From contig NZ_KB907461.1 in assembly GCF_000382045.1 (NCBI RefSeq), forward strand, positions 62,001 through 126,000: a stretch of DNA of 64,000 nucleotides, written 5' to 3'. A program made the translations under genes and the position numbers. Source of the DNA: Variovorax atrisoli 110B (lineage in GTDB: Bacteria > Pseudomonadota > Gammaproteobacteria > Burkholderiales > Burkholderiaceae_C). How positions within the stretch are numbered: the stretch's first letter is position 1; every line of letters starts with the position of its first letter. This document shows, one piece after another, positions 1 through 8,076 of the stretch. The notes beneath the pieces were generated by a model that searched no databases, was not told the DNA's origin, and saw only the letters and a list, made by a program, of their open reading frames with translations.

Positions 1-57
1 GAGATTTCGTCGGCCCCCGGCGCGGGCACCCGAGTGAGCATCACCAAGTGGAAGTAG
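1..57 (+). CDS. C-terminal end of an RsbT-like anti-sigma/switch kinase (partial)
   Basis: Only the last 18 codons are in the window, ending in TAG at 55-57. The tail contains GAGTRVSITKW, which matches the end of the GHKL ATPase fold in RsbT/RsbW-type serine kinases, where a G-T-x-V strand closes the domain. The next gene starts ten bases before this stop, so the two are translationally coupled. In stressosome operons RsbT phosphorylates RsbR/RsbS and activates a downstream partner. The partner genes here are a PP2C phosphatase and two histidine kinases, which fits that layout. Identity is inferred from a short tail plus context. Confidence 0.5.
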   Translation, partial: EISSAPGAGTRVSITKWK

Positions 58-1067
58 CCACCGTCACGGGCTGGACCCACAAGGCCTTCGCGATCGATGA
101 CGCCAGCCGCGTCGGCGAGGCGCGCCGGCATGCGGCGCGCGCCGCGGCCGAAATGGGCTGGGACGAGGTCGATGCAGGCCGGCTCGCACTGGTGGTGACC
201 GAACTCGGCACCAACCTTCAGCGCCATGCGCAGGGCGGACAGCTGCTGATCGCCGCCCGGCCGCAGTCGCTCGAGGTCGAGGTGGTGGCCATCGACGCAG
301 GCCCCGGCATTCCCGACTTGGCACTGGCCATGCGCGACGGCCATTCTTCCGGCAGCACGCCCGGCACCGGGCTGGGTGCGGTGAGCCGGCTGGCCGACGA
401 GTTCGACCTCCATTCGTCGACGCCGGGCGGTACGGTCGGGGTGGCGCGGGTGCGCATGAAGAATGCCGCCGAGCTTCCCGCTTCGGCGTTCACGATTGGC
501 GCGATCTGTCTGCCGGCGCCCTACGAAACGGTGAGCGGAGATGGCTGGGCCTGCGCGCTGGATGGCGACCAGGCGACGGTGTTGCTGGCTGACGGTCTGG
601 GCCATGGGCCCGAAGCGGCCAAGGCCGCGGAAGCCGCCATCGGCGCATTTGCCCGAGCACCGGCAGGCGACGTGTGCGAGACGGTGCAGCGAGTGCACCA
701 CGAACTGCAGACCACGCGCGGCGCGGCGGTGTGCGCGGTGCGCATCGATGCGGCTGACTCGAGCGTCAGCTACAGCGGGGCCGGCAACATCGCAGGCCGT
801 GTGCTCTCGGGCGTGTTCGACAAATCGATCGTCACGCAGCACGGCACCGCTGGCATGCGGATCCGAAAGCCCGAGCTCGCCTCGCTGGAGCTGCCCGACC
901 ACGCGCTCGTGGTGCTGCACAGCGACGGCATCGAGACCCGATGGACAGTCGACCGCATTCGCCCGCTGCTGCAGCGTGATCCCACGCTGGTGGCCGCCGT
1001 GCTTTTGCGCGACCATACGCGGCACCGCGACGACGCGACCGTCGTTGTGATCCGCCGAAAGGAATAA
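48..1067 (+). CDS. SpoIIE-family PP2C phosphatase with N-terminal HATPase domain
   Basis: A 339-residue protein from a GTG start that overlaps the preceding stop. Residues about 10-130 form a GHKL ATPase fold: an N-box-like VVTELGTNLQRHA, a G1 segment AIDAGPGIPD and a G2 segment GTGLGAVSRLADEF. Residues about 150-339 form a SpoIIE/RsbX-type PP2C domain, with aspartates in LLADGLGHGPEAAKAAEAA and near the end in LHSDGIETRW and HRDDATVVVI. Such proteins dephosphorylate RsbS/RsbR-like stressosome proteins. The histidine kinase follows after 3 bp, so the genes are co-transcribed. The fusion of an anti-sigma-like ATPase and a phosphatase is known in proteobacterial Rsb modules. The target here is not visible. 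Confidence 0.85.
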   Translation: MEVATVTGWTHKAFAIDDASRVGEARRHAARAAAEMGWDEVDAGRLALVVTELGTNLQRHAQGGQLLIAARPQSLEVEVVAIDAGPGIPDLALAMRDGHSSGSTPGTGLGAVSRLADEFDLHSSTPGGTVGVARVRMKNAAELPASAFTIGAICLPAPYETVSGDGWACALDGDQATVLLADGLGHGPEAAKAAEAAIGAFARAPAGDVCETVQRVHHELQTTRGAAVCAVRIDAADSSVSYSGAGNIAGRVLSGVFDKSIVTQHGTAGMRIRKPELASLELPDHALVVLHSDGIETRWTVDRIRPLLQRDPTLVAAVLLRDHTRHRDDATVVVIRRKE

Positions 1068-1070
1068 CCG

Positions 1071-1943
1071 ATGAACAGTCCCGTCGCCGCAACCGACCGG
1101 GAAGACGCGCTGGCCGCAAGCCGTCGCGAGGTGGAGGAGCTGCGCGCGGAACTCGAGGAAACGAATCGCGGCGTGGTCGCGCTGTATGCCGAACTCGATG
1201 CCCAAGCCGAGCAGCTCAAGAAGGCCACCGAACTCAAGAGCCGTTTCCTGGCCTACATGAGCCACGAATTCCGCACGCCGATCAGCGCCATCCGCAGCAT
1301 TGCCCGGCTGCTCAGCGACCGCGTGGACGGCCCGCTCACGCCCGAGCAGGAAAAGCAGGTCGGCTTCGTCGACACCACGGCCGCCGAACTGGCCGACATG
1401 GTCGATGACCTGCTCGACCTGGCCAAGATCGAGGCGGGTCGCGTCGAGATCTCGCCGGCCTGGTTCGAGATGGTCGACTTGTTCTCTGCGCTGCGCGGCA
1501 TGTTCCGCCCGGTGCTGAACAACCCGTCCACCACGTTGATCTTCGAGGAGCCCGAAGGGCTGCCCAAGCTCTACACGGACGACCGCAAGCTGTCGCAGAT
1601 CCTGCGAAATTTCGTTTCCAACGCGCTCAAGTTCACGCCGCATGGCGAGATCCGTGTGACCGCCACTCGCAGTGGCGAGCACGCGGTGAGGTTTTCGGTG
1701 TCGGACACCGGCATCGGCATCGCGCCCGAACACCACGCAGCCGTGTTCGACGACTTCTCGCAGGTCGACTCGCCCGTGCAGAAGCGCCTGCGCGGCACGG
1801 GCCTGGGCCTGTCGCTGAGCCGCCAGCTCGCTGCGCTGCTGGGCGGGAGCGTGGAGCTGGAGAGCGAACTGGGCAAGGGTTCGGTGTTCTCCGTGACGGT
1901 GCCCGTGCTGCTGCCGCCGCGGGGGGCAGCCGGGCCGGAATGA
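1071..1943 (+). CDS. Sensor histidine kinase (HisKA + HATPase_c), no transmembrane segment
   Basis: A 290-residue soluble kinase. Residues about 10-55 look like a coiled coil rich in Glu, Leu and Arg. The H-box follows in FLAYMSHEFRTPISAI, with phospho-acceptor His at about residue 65. The ATPase domain has the N-box LRNFVSNALKFTPHG, G1 VSDTGIGIAPE and G2 GTGLGLSLSRQLA. There is no sensory domain and no membrane segment, so input probably comes from a partner, plausibly the Rsb switch proteins encoded upstream. The ATG is 4 bp after the phosphatase stop, and the hybrid kinase start overlaps this gene's stop (ATGA at 1940-1943). Confidence 0.9.
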   Translation: MNSPVAATDREDALAASRREVEELRAELEETNRGVVALYAELDAQAEQLKKATELKSRFLAYMSHEFRTPISAIRSIARLLSDRVDGPLTPEQEKQVGFVDTTAAELADMVDDLLDLAKIEAGRVEISPAWFEMVDLFSALRGMFRPVLNNPSTTLIFEEPEGLPKLYTDDRKLSQILRNFVSNALKFTPHGEIRVTATRSGEHAVRFSVSDTGIGIAPEHHAAVFDDFSQVDSPVQKRLRGTGLGLSLSRQLAALLGGSVELESELGKGSVFSVTVPVLLPPRGAAGPE

Positions 1944-3955
1944 GCATGCCGCCCGAACCTCTGATCAGCACGACGATCGACCGGTCGCGCCACACCGTGC
2001 TCGTCGTGGACGACAACCCCACGACGCGCTACACGACCGCGCGCGTGATCCGCGCGGCGGGCTTCGAGACCTTGGAGGCCGGTACCGGCGGCGAAGCGCT
2101 GGCGCTCGCGGGCCGCCAGGTCTCGGCCGTCGTTCTCGACGTGCACCTGCCCGACTTCAGCGGCTTCGAGGTGTGCCACGAACTGCGCCTGAAACCCGAG
2201 ACCGCAACGCTACCCGTGGTGCACCTGTCGGCCGCTTTCGTGCGCAATGAGGACAAGGTCGCCGGCCTCAACGCCGGCGCTGACGCCTATCTGGTCCATC
2301 CGGTCGAGCCGCCGGTGCTCATCGCCACGCTGCAGGCGCTGATCCGCGCGCGCATGGCCGAGGAACAGCAGCGCAACAGTGAAGCGCGCTTTCGCGCCAT
2401 CTACGACCACGCGCCCACCGGCATCGCGCTGATCGATGCCGAAGGCCGCTTTGCCGACGTGAATCCCGCCATGGTGGCCATGCTTGGCCAGTCGCGGGAC
2501 GCGCTGATCGGCCAGTCGGTGAGCGCGTTCGCCCCCGACGAATGGACTGCCTTCGTGCGGAGCCAGACCTCCGGCACGCAGCCGTCGGCGTCGTCATGGA
2601 AGGGCGAGTTCCCGCTGCTGCGGCAGGATGGCTCCTGGATACGGCTCGAATGGACCATGTCGGCGCACATCGAGCCGGGCCTGCGCGTCGGCATCGCGCT
2701 CGACGTGTCAGAGCGCTTCGAGCTCGAGGCACGTCGGCGCGAGGTGCTGGAGCGCGAGCAGGCGGCGCGCGCCGCCGCCGAGCGCCTGAATCGCACCAAG
2801 GACGATTTCGTCGCCGTGCTGTCACATGAGCTTCGCAACCCGCTCAACGCCATCAGCGGCTGGGTGCATCTGCTCAAGGTGGGCAACCGCACGCCGGAGC
2901 AGATGGAAAAGGGCCTGACCGCCATCGACCGCAGCGTGAAGGCGCAGACCCGTCTCATCGCCGACATCCTCGACGTATCGCGCATCAGCTCCGGCAAGCT
3001 GCGGCTGCACCGCGAGTGGAACGAGCCGCGCGCCCTGGTGAGCGCGGCCATCGACGCGCTGGCCGTGCCGGCTGCGGCGAAGCGGCTGAACATCGTCTTC
3101 GACCAAGGCGACGCCGACCCGCCCGCCTGGCTCGACGCCACGCGCTTCCAGCAGATCGTGTGGAACCTGCTGTCGAACGCCATCAAGTTCTCCGCGGAGG
3201 AAGGGCACATCCTCGTCGCGCTGCACCGCGAGGGCGACCTGCTCGATCTGACCGTGCAGGACTTCGGACGCGGTATCGGGCCCGACTTCCTGCCGCACCT
3301 CTTCGACCGCTTCTCACAGAGCGATTCGCCCGACAACCGCTTCCACGGCGGGTTGGGCCTTGGCCTGTCGATCGTCAAGAACCTGGCCGAGCTGCACGGC
3401 GGCAGCGTGGCGGCGCACAGTGCGGGCGAAGGGCACGGGACCACGTTGCGCGTGGTGCTCGGTGTGGTGCCTGCAGGCGATGCGCCGCTCGCGCTGACCG
3501 ATGCCGACGATGCACGCCACGCATCGGCGGTGCAGCCGTCCTCGCCGGCCACCGACCGCATGCTGGCCGGACTCGACGTGCTGCTGGTCGAGGACAACGC
3601 CGATGCGAGCGAGATCATGACGGTCGTGCTGTCCGATGCCGGCGCCACCGTGCGCCTGGGCGTCGACTACGACGCAGCGCTGCACCTCTTCGAGCAGAAG
3701 TGGCCCGACGTGCTGATCAGCGACATCGGGCTGCCGGGACGCGACGGCTACGAACTGATCCGCGAGGTGCGTCAGCGCGAACGCACGCGGGGCAGGCCGC
3801 GGCTGTTCTGCGTGGCGCACACTGCCTTCACGCGGCCGCAGGACCATGCCAGGGCCACGGAGGCCGGCTTCGATGCCCACCTCGGAAAACCGCTGCAGCC
3901 TCACGCACTGCTTGCACTGATCCGCAACCGCCCGGCGGCGCCGACGGAAGGTTGA
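1940..3955 (+). CDS. Hybrid histidine kinase, REC-PAS-HisKA-HATPase-REC
   Basis: A 671-residue soluble hybrid kinase. The N-terminal receiver (about 18-135) has the acidic pair in LVVDDNP and phospho-acceptor Asp67 in VVLDVHLPDFSG. Its usual Lys near the end of the fold is replaced by His (AYLVHPVEP). A PAS domain spans about 150-265. The HisKA H-box is VAVLSHELRNPLNAI with His at about 296. The HATPase has VWNLLSNAIKFS and GLGLGLSIVKNLAELHGG. A C-terminal receiver (about 545-665) carries ISDIGLPGRDGYEL and ends with a normal Lys in HLGKPLQP. It overlaps the preceding kinase by 4 bp. The two receivers suggest a phosphorelay; no DNA-binding output is in view. Confidence 0.9.
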   Translation: MSMPPEPLISTTIDRSRHTVLVVDDNPTTRYTTARVIRAAGFETLEAGTGGEALALAGRQVSAVVLDVHLPDFSGFEVCHELRLKPETATLPVVHLSAAFVRNEDKVAGLNAGADAYLVHPVEPPVLIATLQALIRARMAEEQQRNSEARFRAIYDHAPTGIALIDAEGRFADVNPAMVAMLGQSRDALIGQSVSAFAPDEWTAFVRSQTSGTQPSASSWKGEFPLLRQDGSWIRLEWTMSAHIEPGLRVGIALDVSERFELEARRREVLEREQAARAAAERLNRTKDDFVAVLSHELRNPLNAISGWVHLLKVGNRTPEQMEKGLTAIDRSVKAQTRLIADILDVSRISSGKLRLHREWNEPRALVSAAIDALAVPAAAKRLNIVFDQGDADPPAWLDATRFQQIVWNLLSNAIKFSAEEGHILVALHREGDLLDLTVQDFGRGIGPDFLPHLFDRFSQSDSPDNRFHGGLGLGLSIVKNLAELHGGSVAAHSAGEGHGTTLRVVLGVVPAGDAPLALTDADDARHASAVQPSSPATDRMLAGLDVLLVEDNADASEIMTVVLSDAGATVRLGVDYDAALHLFEQKWPDVLISDIGLPGRDGYELIREVRQRERTRGRPRLFCVAHTAFTRPQDHARATEAGFDAHLGKPLQPHALLALIRNRPAAPTEG

Positions 3956-4161
3956 CGCCGCGCCGCGCGAGCCCCATCCTACGCATCAAGCGCTCGCCCG
4001 TGCATCGCGTCACCGCACACCTTGGCAGCGCCGCGGGAGCCGATGCGACGCTTCGCCGCGTGGCTGCGTTCGCGTTGGAGACGCCCCGATCCTCCCCGGC
4101 CAGGCCTGAATCAGATGCCGGTTGTGAAGTGGGTCTTACCGAGGCGCGCCCGCGACACCTG

Positions 4162-5079
4162 TCACCGGAAGTCGAAGCGGTAGACGTGGTCCGGATGCAC
4201 GGCATCCTCGCCCGGGGTCAGCTTCCGCAGCACACCGGCAGTCGGCGCCGGGAAGTGCGCGGGCAGGACCAGCAATCCCGTCTCGGCCAGGTGCGCCATC
4301 ATGCGCAGGCGCGTCGCGCGCGAATGCTCCGGGTCCAGGCAGAAGCGGGTGTTCCAGTGCGGATAACAGCACTGCAGCGGGTGATGAAACAGGTCGGCGG
4401 TCAACAGCACTTCACGATGGCTGCCACTGACGGACACACCCACATGGCCCGGCGTGTGACCAGGCAGGGGCACGAGCGCGATGCCGGGAGCGATCTCGTG
4501 GTCCATGGCGACCAGGTCTGCCTGCCCCGCATGGAACAGGGGCCACACCGAATCGCCGATGTAGTCGCCAGTCCGCACAAGTGCGGGGTGTCCTTCGTTG
4601 TTTCGCCAGTATTCCCACTCGGGATGCGTGAACAGGTAGCGCGCATTGGGGAACGTGCGCTTCCATTCATCCCCCACACGCTGCGTGTGCCATCCGACAT
4701 GATCGACGTGCAGGTGCGTCGATACCGCGAAGTGCACGTCCTGCGGCTGCACACCGGCGGCGGCGAGGCGGTCGAGCCATTGCCATCGCTTGTTGTCGAA
4801 ATCCGGACGCAATCGCTGCTTGCAGTCGCCCACGCAGGTGTCCACCAGGATGTTGAGGCCGCCGGACTGCAGTAGGAACGACTGGATGGTGATGACCAGC
4901 CGGTCCGATTCGGCATCGTAGAAGCGCGGCGACAGCCAGTCCAGGTTTGCCTGGATGATTTCAGGCGTCGAGTCCGGGAAGATCTCGGCCGGGCGCAGTA
5001 TGGGGTCAGACGCCTCCTCCACCCGCGTCACTCGGACGCCGCCGAGGTCGAGGGCGAGGGCCGCGATGTCGTTCTGCAT
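4162..5079 (-). CDS. MBL-fold metallo-hydrolase
   Basis: A 305-residue metallo-beta-lactamase-fold hydrolase. The zinc motif HLHVDH is at residues 122-127, and a later metal His lies in LPGHTPGHVG (about 209-218). There is no signal peptide, so it is probably cytoplasmic. The length and the HVGW continuation resemble the lactonase / methyl-parathion-hydrolase branch of the fold, but the substrate cannot be read from sequence. It lies 7 bp downstream of a Bug-type periplasmic receptor on the same strand, so the pair is probably one operon in which the receptor binds a compound related to the hydrolase substrate. A quorum-quenching lactonase role is possible but unsupported. Confidence 0.85.
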   Translation of the reverse strand: MQNDIAALALDLGGVRVTRVEEASDPILRPAEIFPDSTPEIIQANLDWLSPRFYDAESDRLVITIQSFLLQSGGLNILVDTCVGDCKQRLRPDFDNKRWQWLDRLAAAGVQPQDVHFAVSTHLHVDHVGWHTQRVGDEWKRTFPNARYLFTHPEWEYWRNNEGHPALVRTGDYIGDSVWPLFHAGQADLVAMDHEIAPGIALVPLPGHTPGHVGVSVSGSHREVLLTADLFHHPLQCCYPHWNTRFCLDPEHSRATRLRMMAHLAETGLLVLPAHFPAPTAGVLRKLTPGEDAVHPDHVYRFDFR

Positions 5080-5086
5080 GTCGCAC

Positions 5087-6082
5087 TCACTCCAGCTTGA
5101 TCTTCGCTGCCTCGATGGCCGTGCGCCAGACCGTCGCTTCGCGCGCGAGCTGGGCCGCGAAGTCCGTAGGGCTGTTGCCGACCGTGGTCGTCCCGAGCTT
5201 GGCCAGTTGCTCGATGACCGCCGGCTGGCGCAGCGCGCCCTGGATCGCCGCGGCCAGCTTTTTGATGATCGTCGGATCGGTTTTCGCCGGTGCGGAAAGG
5301 CCCCACCAGTTGCCCACCTTGAGGTCCGGCATACCGAGCTCGGTCACGGAAGGCGTGTCGGGCAGTGGCGCCAAACGCGTCGGGCCCATGATGGCCAACG
5401 CGCGCAGGCGACCGTTGAGCACGTAGCCAGACGTGGAGTCGGCCGTCACGAACATGGCCTGGATGTCGCCGGCCACCACCCCCTGTACGGCGGGCGAGGC
5501 GCCGCGATACGGCACATGCGTCAGCGGTGCGCCGGTGCGGGAGGAGAAGAGTACGCCACCCAGGTGCGGTGCCGTCCCCGGACCTGGCGAGCCGAAGTTC
5601 ACCTTGTCAGGGTTCTGCTTCGCGTACGCAGTGAATTCCGCGAATGTCTTGACGGGCAGCGCGGGGTTGACCATGACAACCAGGGGCGAGTTGACGACCA
5701 TCGTGATGGGCGCGAGGTCCTTCAGGGGGTCGAAACTCATCCTGAAGAGGAATTGGTTCATCACGTAGTTGTTTGTCGCTCCCAGCAGCAGCGTATAGCC
5801 GTCGGCGGGAGCACGCGCCACTTCGGTCGCACCGATGTTCCCCGATGCGCCGGACTTGTTGTCGACGTAGAAGGTGGTGCCCAAGGCTTTCTCGAGGTAG
5901 GGCTGGATCGTCCGGAACGCCACGTCGCCGGAGCCGCCCGCGCTGTACGGGACCACGACCCGAATAGGTTTGTCGGTCGGCCAGCCCGCCGCGGCGGCGG
6001 ATGTGGTCAGCACCGCGAGGCCTGCCAGTGATATCGCCGCGGCGCGGCAGGTGAAAATCTTGGTGAGAAGCTGTTTGTTCAT
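5087..6082 (-). CDS. Bug-family (TctC-like) tripartite tricarboxylate transporter receptor
   Basis: A periplasmic solute-binding protein of about 331 residues from the start MNKQLL; an upstream in-frame ATG at 6094 exists, but GAGG within that codon region serves the inner start. The Sec signal peptide ends near SAAAAG. The mature protein begins with WPTDKPIRVVVPYSAGGSGD, the classic Bug opening, followed by YVDNKSGASGNIGA and DGYTLLLGA. Bug proteins bind small carboxylates or aromatic acids. No TctA/TctB membrane genes are nearby, so it is a solitary receptor that may share a membrane unit encoded elsewhere or act in sensing. It is the first gene of the unit with the MBL hydrolase. Confidence 0.92.
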   Translation of the reverse strand: MNKQLLTKIFTCRAAAISLAGLAVLTTSAAAAGWPTDKPIRVVVPYSAGGSGDVAFRTIQPYLEKALGTTFYVDNKSGASGNIGATEVARAPADGYTLLLGATNNYVMNQFLFRMSFDPLKDLAPITMVVNSPLVVMVNPALPVKTFAEFTAYAKQNPDKVNFGSPGPGTAPHLGGVLFSSRTGAPLTHVPYRGASPAVQGVVAGDIQAMFVTADSTSGYVLNGRLRALAIMGPTRLAPLPDTPSVTELGMPDLKVGNWWGLSAPAKTDPTIIKKLAAAIQGALRQPAVIEQLAKLGTTTVGNSPTDFAAQLAREATVWRTAIEAAKIKLE

Positions 6083-6691
6083 GTCGGACCTCATTCGTCG
6101 CGCCCAGTGGGAACCGCCGCCGCGGGGTGATGCTGCGCCAGGACCTCGTGCCGCCGGCGCCAGGCGCCTGCGTTCCTGGTTGCGGCGGTATCGACAGCTA
6201 GCTCCACGGATACATGGGAGACGGTGGCGCTGGGCATGGCGCGATTAGAGGCGAGGCCCCGCGTCACAACAAACGGGAAATATTCATCGACTTAGAAGTC
6301 GGCCTTCTGAATTCGTTGGCAGCGAAGGCGGGTGGGAGCGCCAGCGTGCCTGGAATGAGGCATGGGCATGGATTGCGGAACAGTCGTTGCCTCGTCCTCT
6401 ATGCCTCTCAGAAGCACGTGCCGCGGAATTGGCAGACGCGGCTCGTTCTCGAAAGTCAGAAGCCGCTCGTCCAACGGATGCAGACCCGATGGCGCAGCGA
6501 ACCTGTGCACCCGTGCTCTCACTGCAAGGTGAATCGACGCAACGCGCTCTGGAAATGCCTCGAGCTGGTCTACACCTGATCGAGATCGAGGTACGCATTC
6601 GCTGAGACGTTCGGGCCGAGCTTTTTCGAGCGTCGGAGGCAGGCATCGCCGGTCAACGAAGACGCATGGACGGCTGCTGCCGTGCACCCGG
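6083..6691. other. Intergenic stretch, no supported gene
   Basis: About 600 bp between a divergent-facing receptor promoter side and the 3' end of a tetR gene. Open frames exist on both strands, but their translations show no domain, have skewed Arg/Ser/Pro content typical of off-frame GC-rich DNA, and lack a good ribosome site. A short inverted repeat CGACTT-AG-AAGTCG lies at 6288-6301. The promoter of the receptor/MBL unit should lie near 6083-6250, but I cannot point to convincing -35/-10 boxes. Nothing else is seen. Confidence 0.4.
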
Positions 6692-7288
6692 TCATTCAGG
6701 CGGGATGCAATGTGCAAGCGCCGTCGCTGCGATGCGTGCGGTGGCCAGCAGGCGATCCAACGACTGCCCATGGCGAGCGCTCGCGGACATGCCGGCCATG
6801 GTGGTGGAAACGAAGTCCGCGAGCCTGTCCGCGTCCCGCGGATTGCGCTTGGCGATGAAATCGCGGATCGCCTCTTGCGCCGCGACGTGGAAAACGCAAG
6901 CTGCCGCTCGTGCATCCGGATCGTTGCTGCGTGTCCCCTCCAGCACCAGGCAACCCGAAGTTGCAGGGTTGCCGGCGTAAGCCTTGGCAGCCTCTACCAA
7001 CAATTCCGCCAGCGACTCCGCCGACGGCCTGTCCGGCCGGAGGATCCTTTGCAGCGGGATGGCCCCCGTCTCGGCATAGTGGTCCAGGATGCGCGCATAC
7101 AACCCCGCCTTGCTTCCATAGGCCGCGTAGAAACTGGGCGGATTGATGCCGAGTGCCGTGGTGATATCCACCACGCTCAACGCGTCGTAGCCCTTCGCAT
7201 GGAACAGCTGTTGGGCAGTCGCCAATGCCTCCTCGGGGTCGAAGCGGCGCGGCCGACCCCTTGGGCGAGATTGTTTCGTAGTAACCAT
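6692..7288 (-). CDS. TetR/AcrR family repressor
   Basis: A 198-residue regulator. The basic N-terminus RPRGRPRRFDPEEAL leads into a TetR helix-turn-helix (about 20-65: ALSVVDITTALGINPPSFYAAYGSKAGLYARIL). The remaining about 130 residues are the helical ligand-binding domain. It is divergent from the SDR gene at 7358, with only 69 bp between the two starts. That gap holds a consensus-like promoter with a perfect inverted repeat across the -10 box (7323-7338), the expected place for an autoregulated TetR operator. The inducer is unknown; the neighbouring SDR substrate is the likely candidate. Confidence 0.92.
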   Translation of the reverse strand: MVTTKQSRPRGRPRRFDPEEALATAQQLFHAKGYDALSVVDITTALGINPPSFYAAYGSKAGLYARILDHYAETGAIPLQRILRPDRPSAESLAELLVEAAKAYAGNPATSGCLVLEGTRSNDPDARAAACVFHVAAQEAIRDFIAKRNPRDADRLADFVSTTMAGMSASARHGQSLDRLLATARIAATALAHCIPPE

Positions 7289-7299
7289 TACAAAAATCG

Positions 7300-7338
7300 T
7301 TGACAGGCCTGGTGGTTGATTATGTAATCAAGATTACA
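7300..7338 (+). promoter_or_regulatory. Sigma-70 promoter with overlapping TetR-type operator
   Basis: TTGACA at 7300-7305 is separated by 17 bp from TGTAAT at 7323-7328, a near-consensus promoter reading towards the SDR gene. Overlapping the -10 is a perfect inverted repeat TGTAATC-AA-GATTACA (7323-7338), AT-rich against a GC-rich background. A repressor bound here would block RNA polymerase directly. The divergent tetR is the obvious candidate. The motifs are directly visible; the binding protein is inferred. Confidence 0.75.
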
Positions 7339-7357
7339 TTAATCACAAGGAATGACC

Positions 7358-8071
7358 ATGTCAGTGTTCAAGGGCAAATCCGTCCTGGTGCTTGGCGGCA
7401 GCCGGGGAATCGGCGCCGCGATCGCTCGGCGCTTCGCGTCGGAAGGTGCCAGAGTCACCTTCACCTATTCGGGCTCGCCGGATGCAGCGAAGCTCGTGGC
7501 CGAGGAAACGGGCGCGATCGCGTTTCAGACCGACAGTTCCGACCGTGACGCGGTGATCGCCCGGGTCCGCGACAGCGGGCCGCTCGATGTGCTGGTGGTG
7601 AATGCGGGCGTGGCCATCTTCGGCGATGCGCTGGAGCAGGACCCGGACGCCGTCGACCGTCTGTTCCGGATCAACGTCCAATCGCCTTACCACGCTGCGG
7701 TGGAGGCGGCGCGCAAGATGCCGCAGGGCGGTCGCATCATCGTGATCGGCTCGGTGAACGGCGACCGCATGCCGGTGCCGGGAATGGCTTCCTATGCGCT
7801 CAGCAAGTCTGCGCTGCAGGGCATGGCGCGGGGATTGGCTCGCGACTTCGGCCCTCGCGGCATCACGATCAATATCGTGCAGCCCGGCCCGATCGACACG
7901 GACGCGAACCCAGAAGACGGACCGATGAAGGACCTGATGCACAGCTTCATGGCCATCAAGCGCCATGGACGTCCGGAGGAGGTGGCAGGGATGGTGGCCT
8001 GGCTGGCAGGTCCGGAGGCCGGCTTTGTCACCGGAGCGATGCACACGATCGATGGTGCGTTCGGAGCTTGA
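7358..8071 (+). CDS. SDR family oxidoreductase
   Basis: A short-chain dehydrogenase/reductase of 237 residues from MSVFKGK. An ATG six bases upstream is in frame, but AAGGA at 7347-7351 is spaced correctly only for 7358. The Rossmann motif GGSRGIG is at 13-19, NAGVA follows the fourth strand, and the catalytic S...YxxxK is IGSVNGD...SYALSKSAL (Tyr about 146, Lys about 150). The C-terminus FVTGAMHTIDGAFGA is typical of classical SDRs. It is controlled by the operator at 7323-7338. Such TetR-SDR pairs often form an inducible detoxification unit; the substrate is unknown. Confidence 0.92.
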   Translation: MSVFKGKSVLVLGGSRGIGAAIARRFASEGARVTFTYSGSPDAAKLVAEETGAIAFQTDSSDRDAVIARVRDSGPLDVLVVNAGVAIFGDALEQDPDAVDRLFRINVQSPYHAAVEAARKMPQGGRIIVIGSVNGDRMPVPGMASYALSKSALQGMARGLARDFGPRGITINIVQPGPIDTDANPEDGPMKDLMHSFMAIKRHGRPEEVAGMVAWLAGPEAGFVTGAMHTIDGAFGA

Positions 8072-8076
8072 CCTCG

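Noticed and set aside
3016-4875. Long plus-strand frame over the end of the hybrid kinase and the MBL gene
   Set aside because: It is antisense or off-frame to two well-supported genes and has Arg/His/Pro-rich low-quality translation.
6288-6301. Dyad CGACTT-AG-AAGTCG as a terminator for tetR
   Set aside because: About 400 bp beyond the tetR stop, no T run, short stem.
6214-6915. Several open frames of 70-200 codons on both strands between the first Bug receptor and tetR
   Set aside because: Arg/Ser/Pro-rich translations, mutual overlap, overlap with tetR, no domain and no ribosome site; typical of GC-rich shadow frames.
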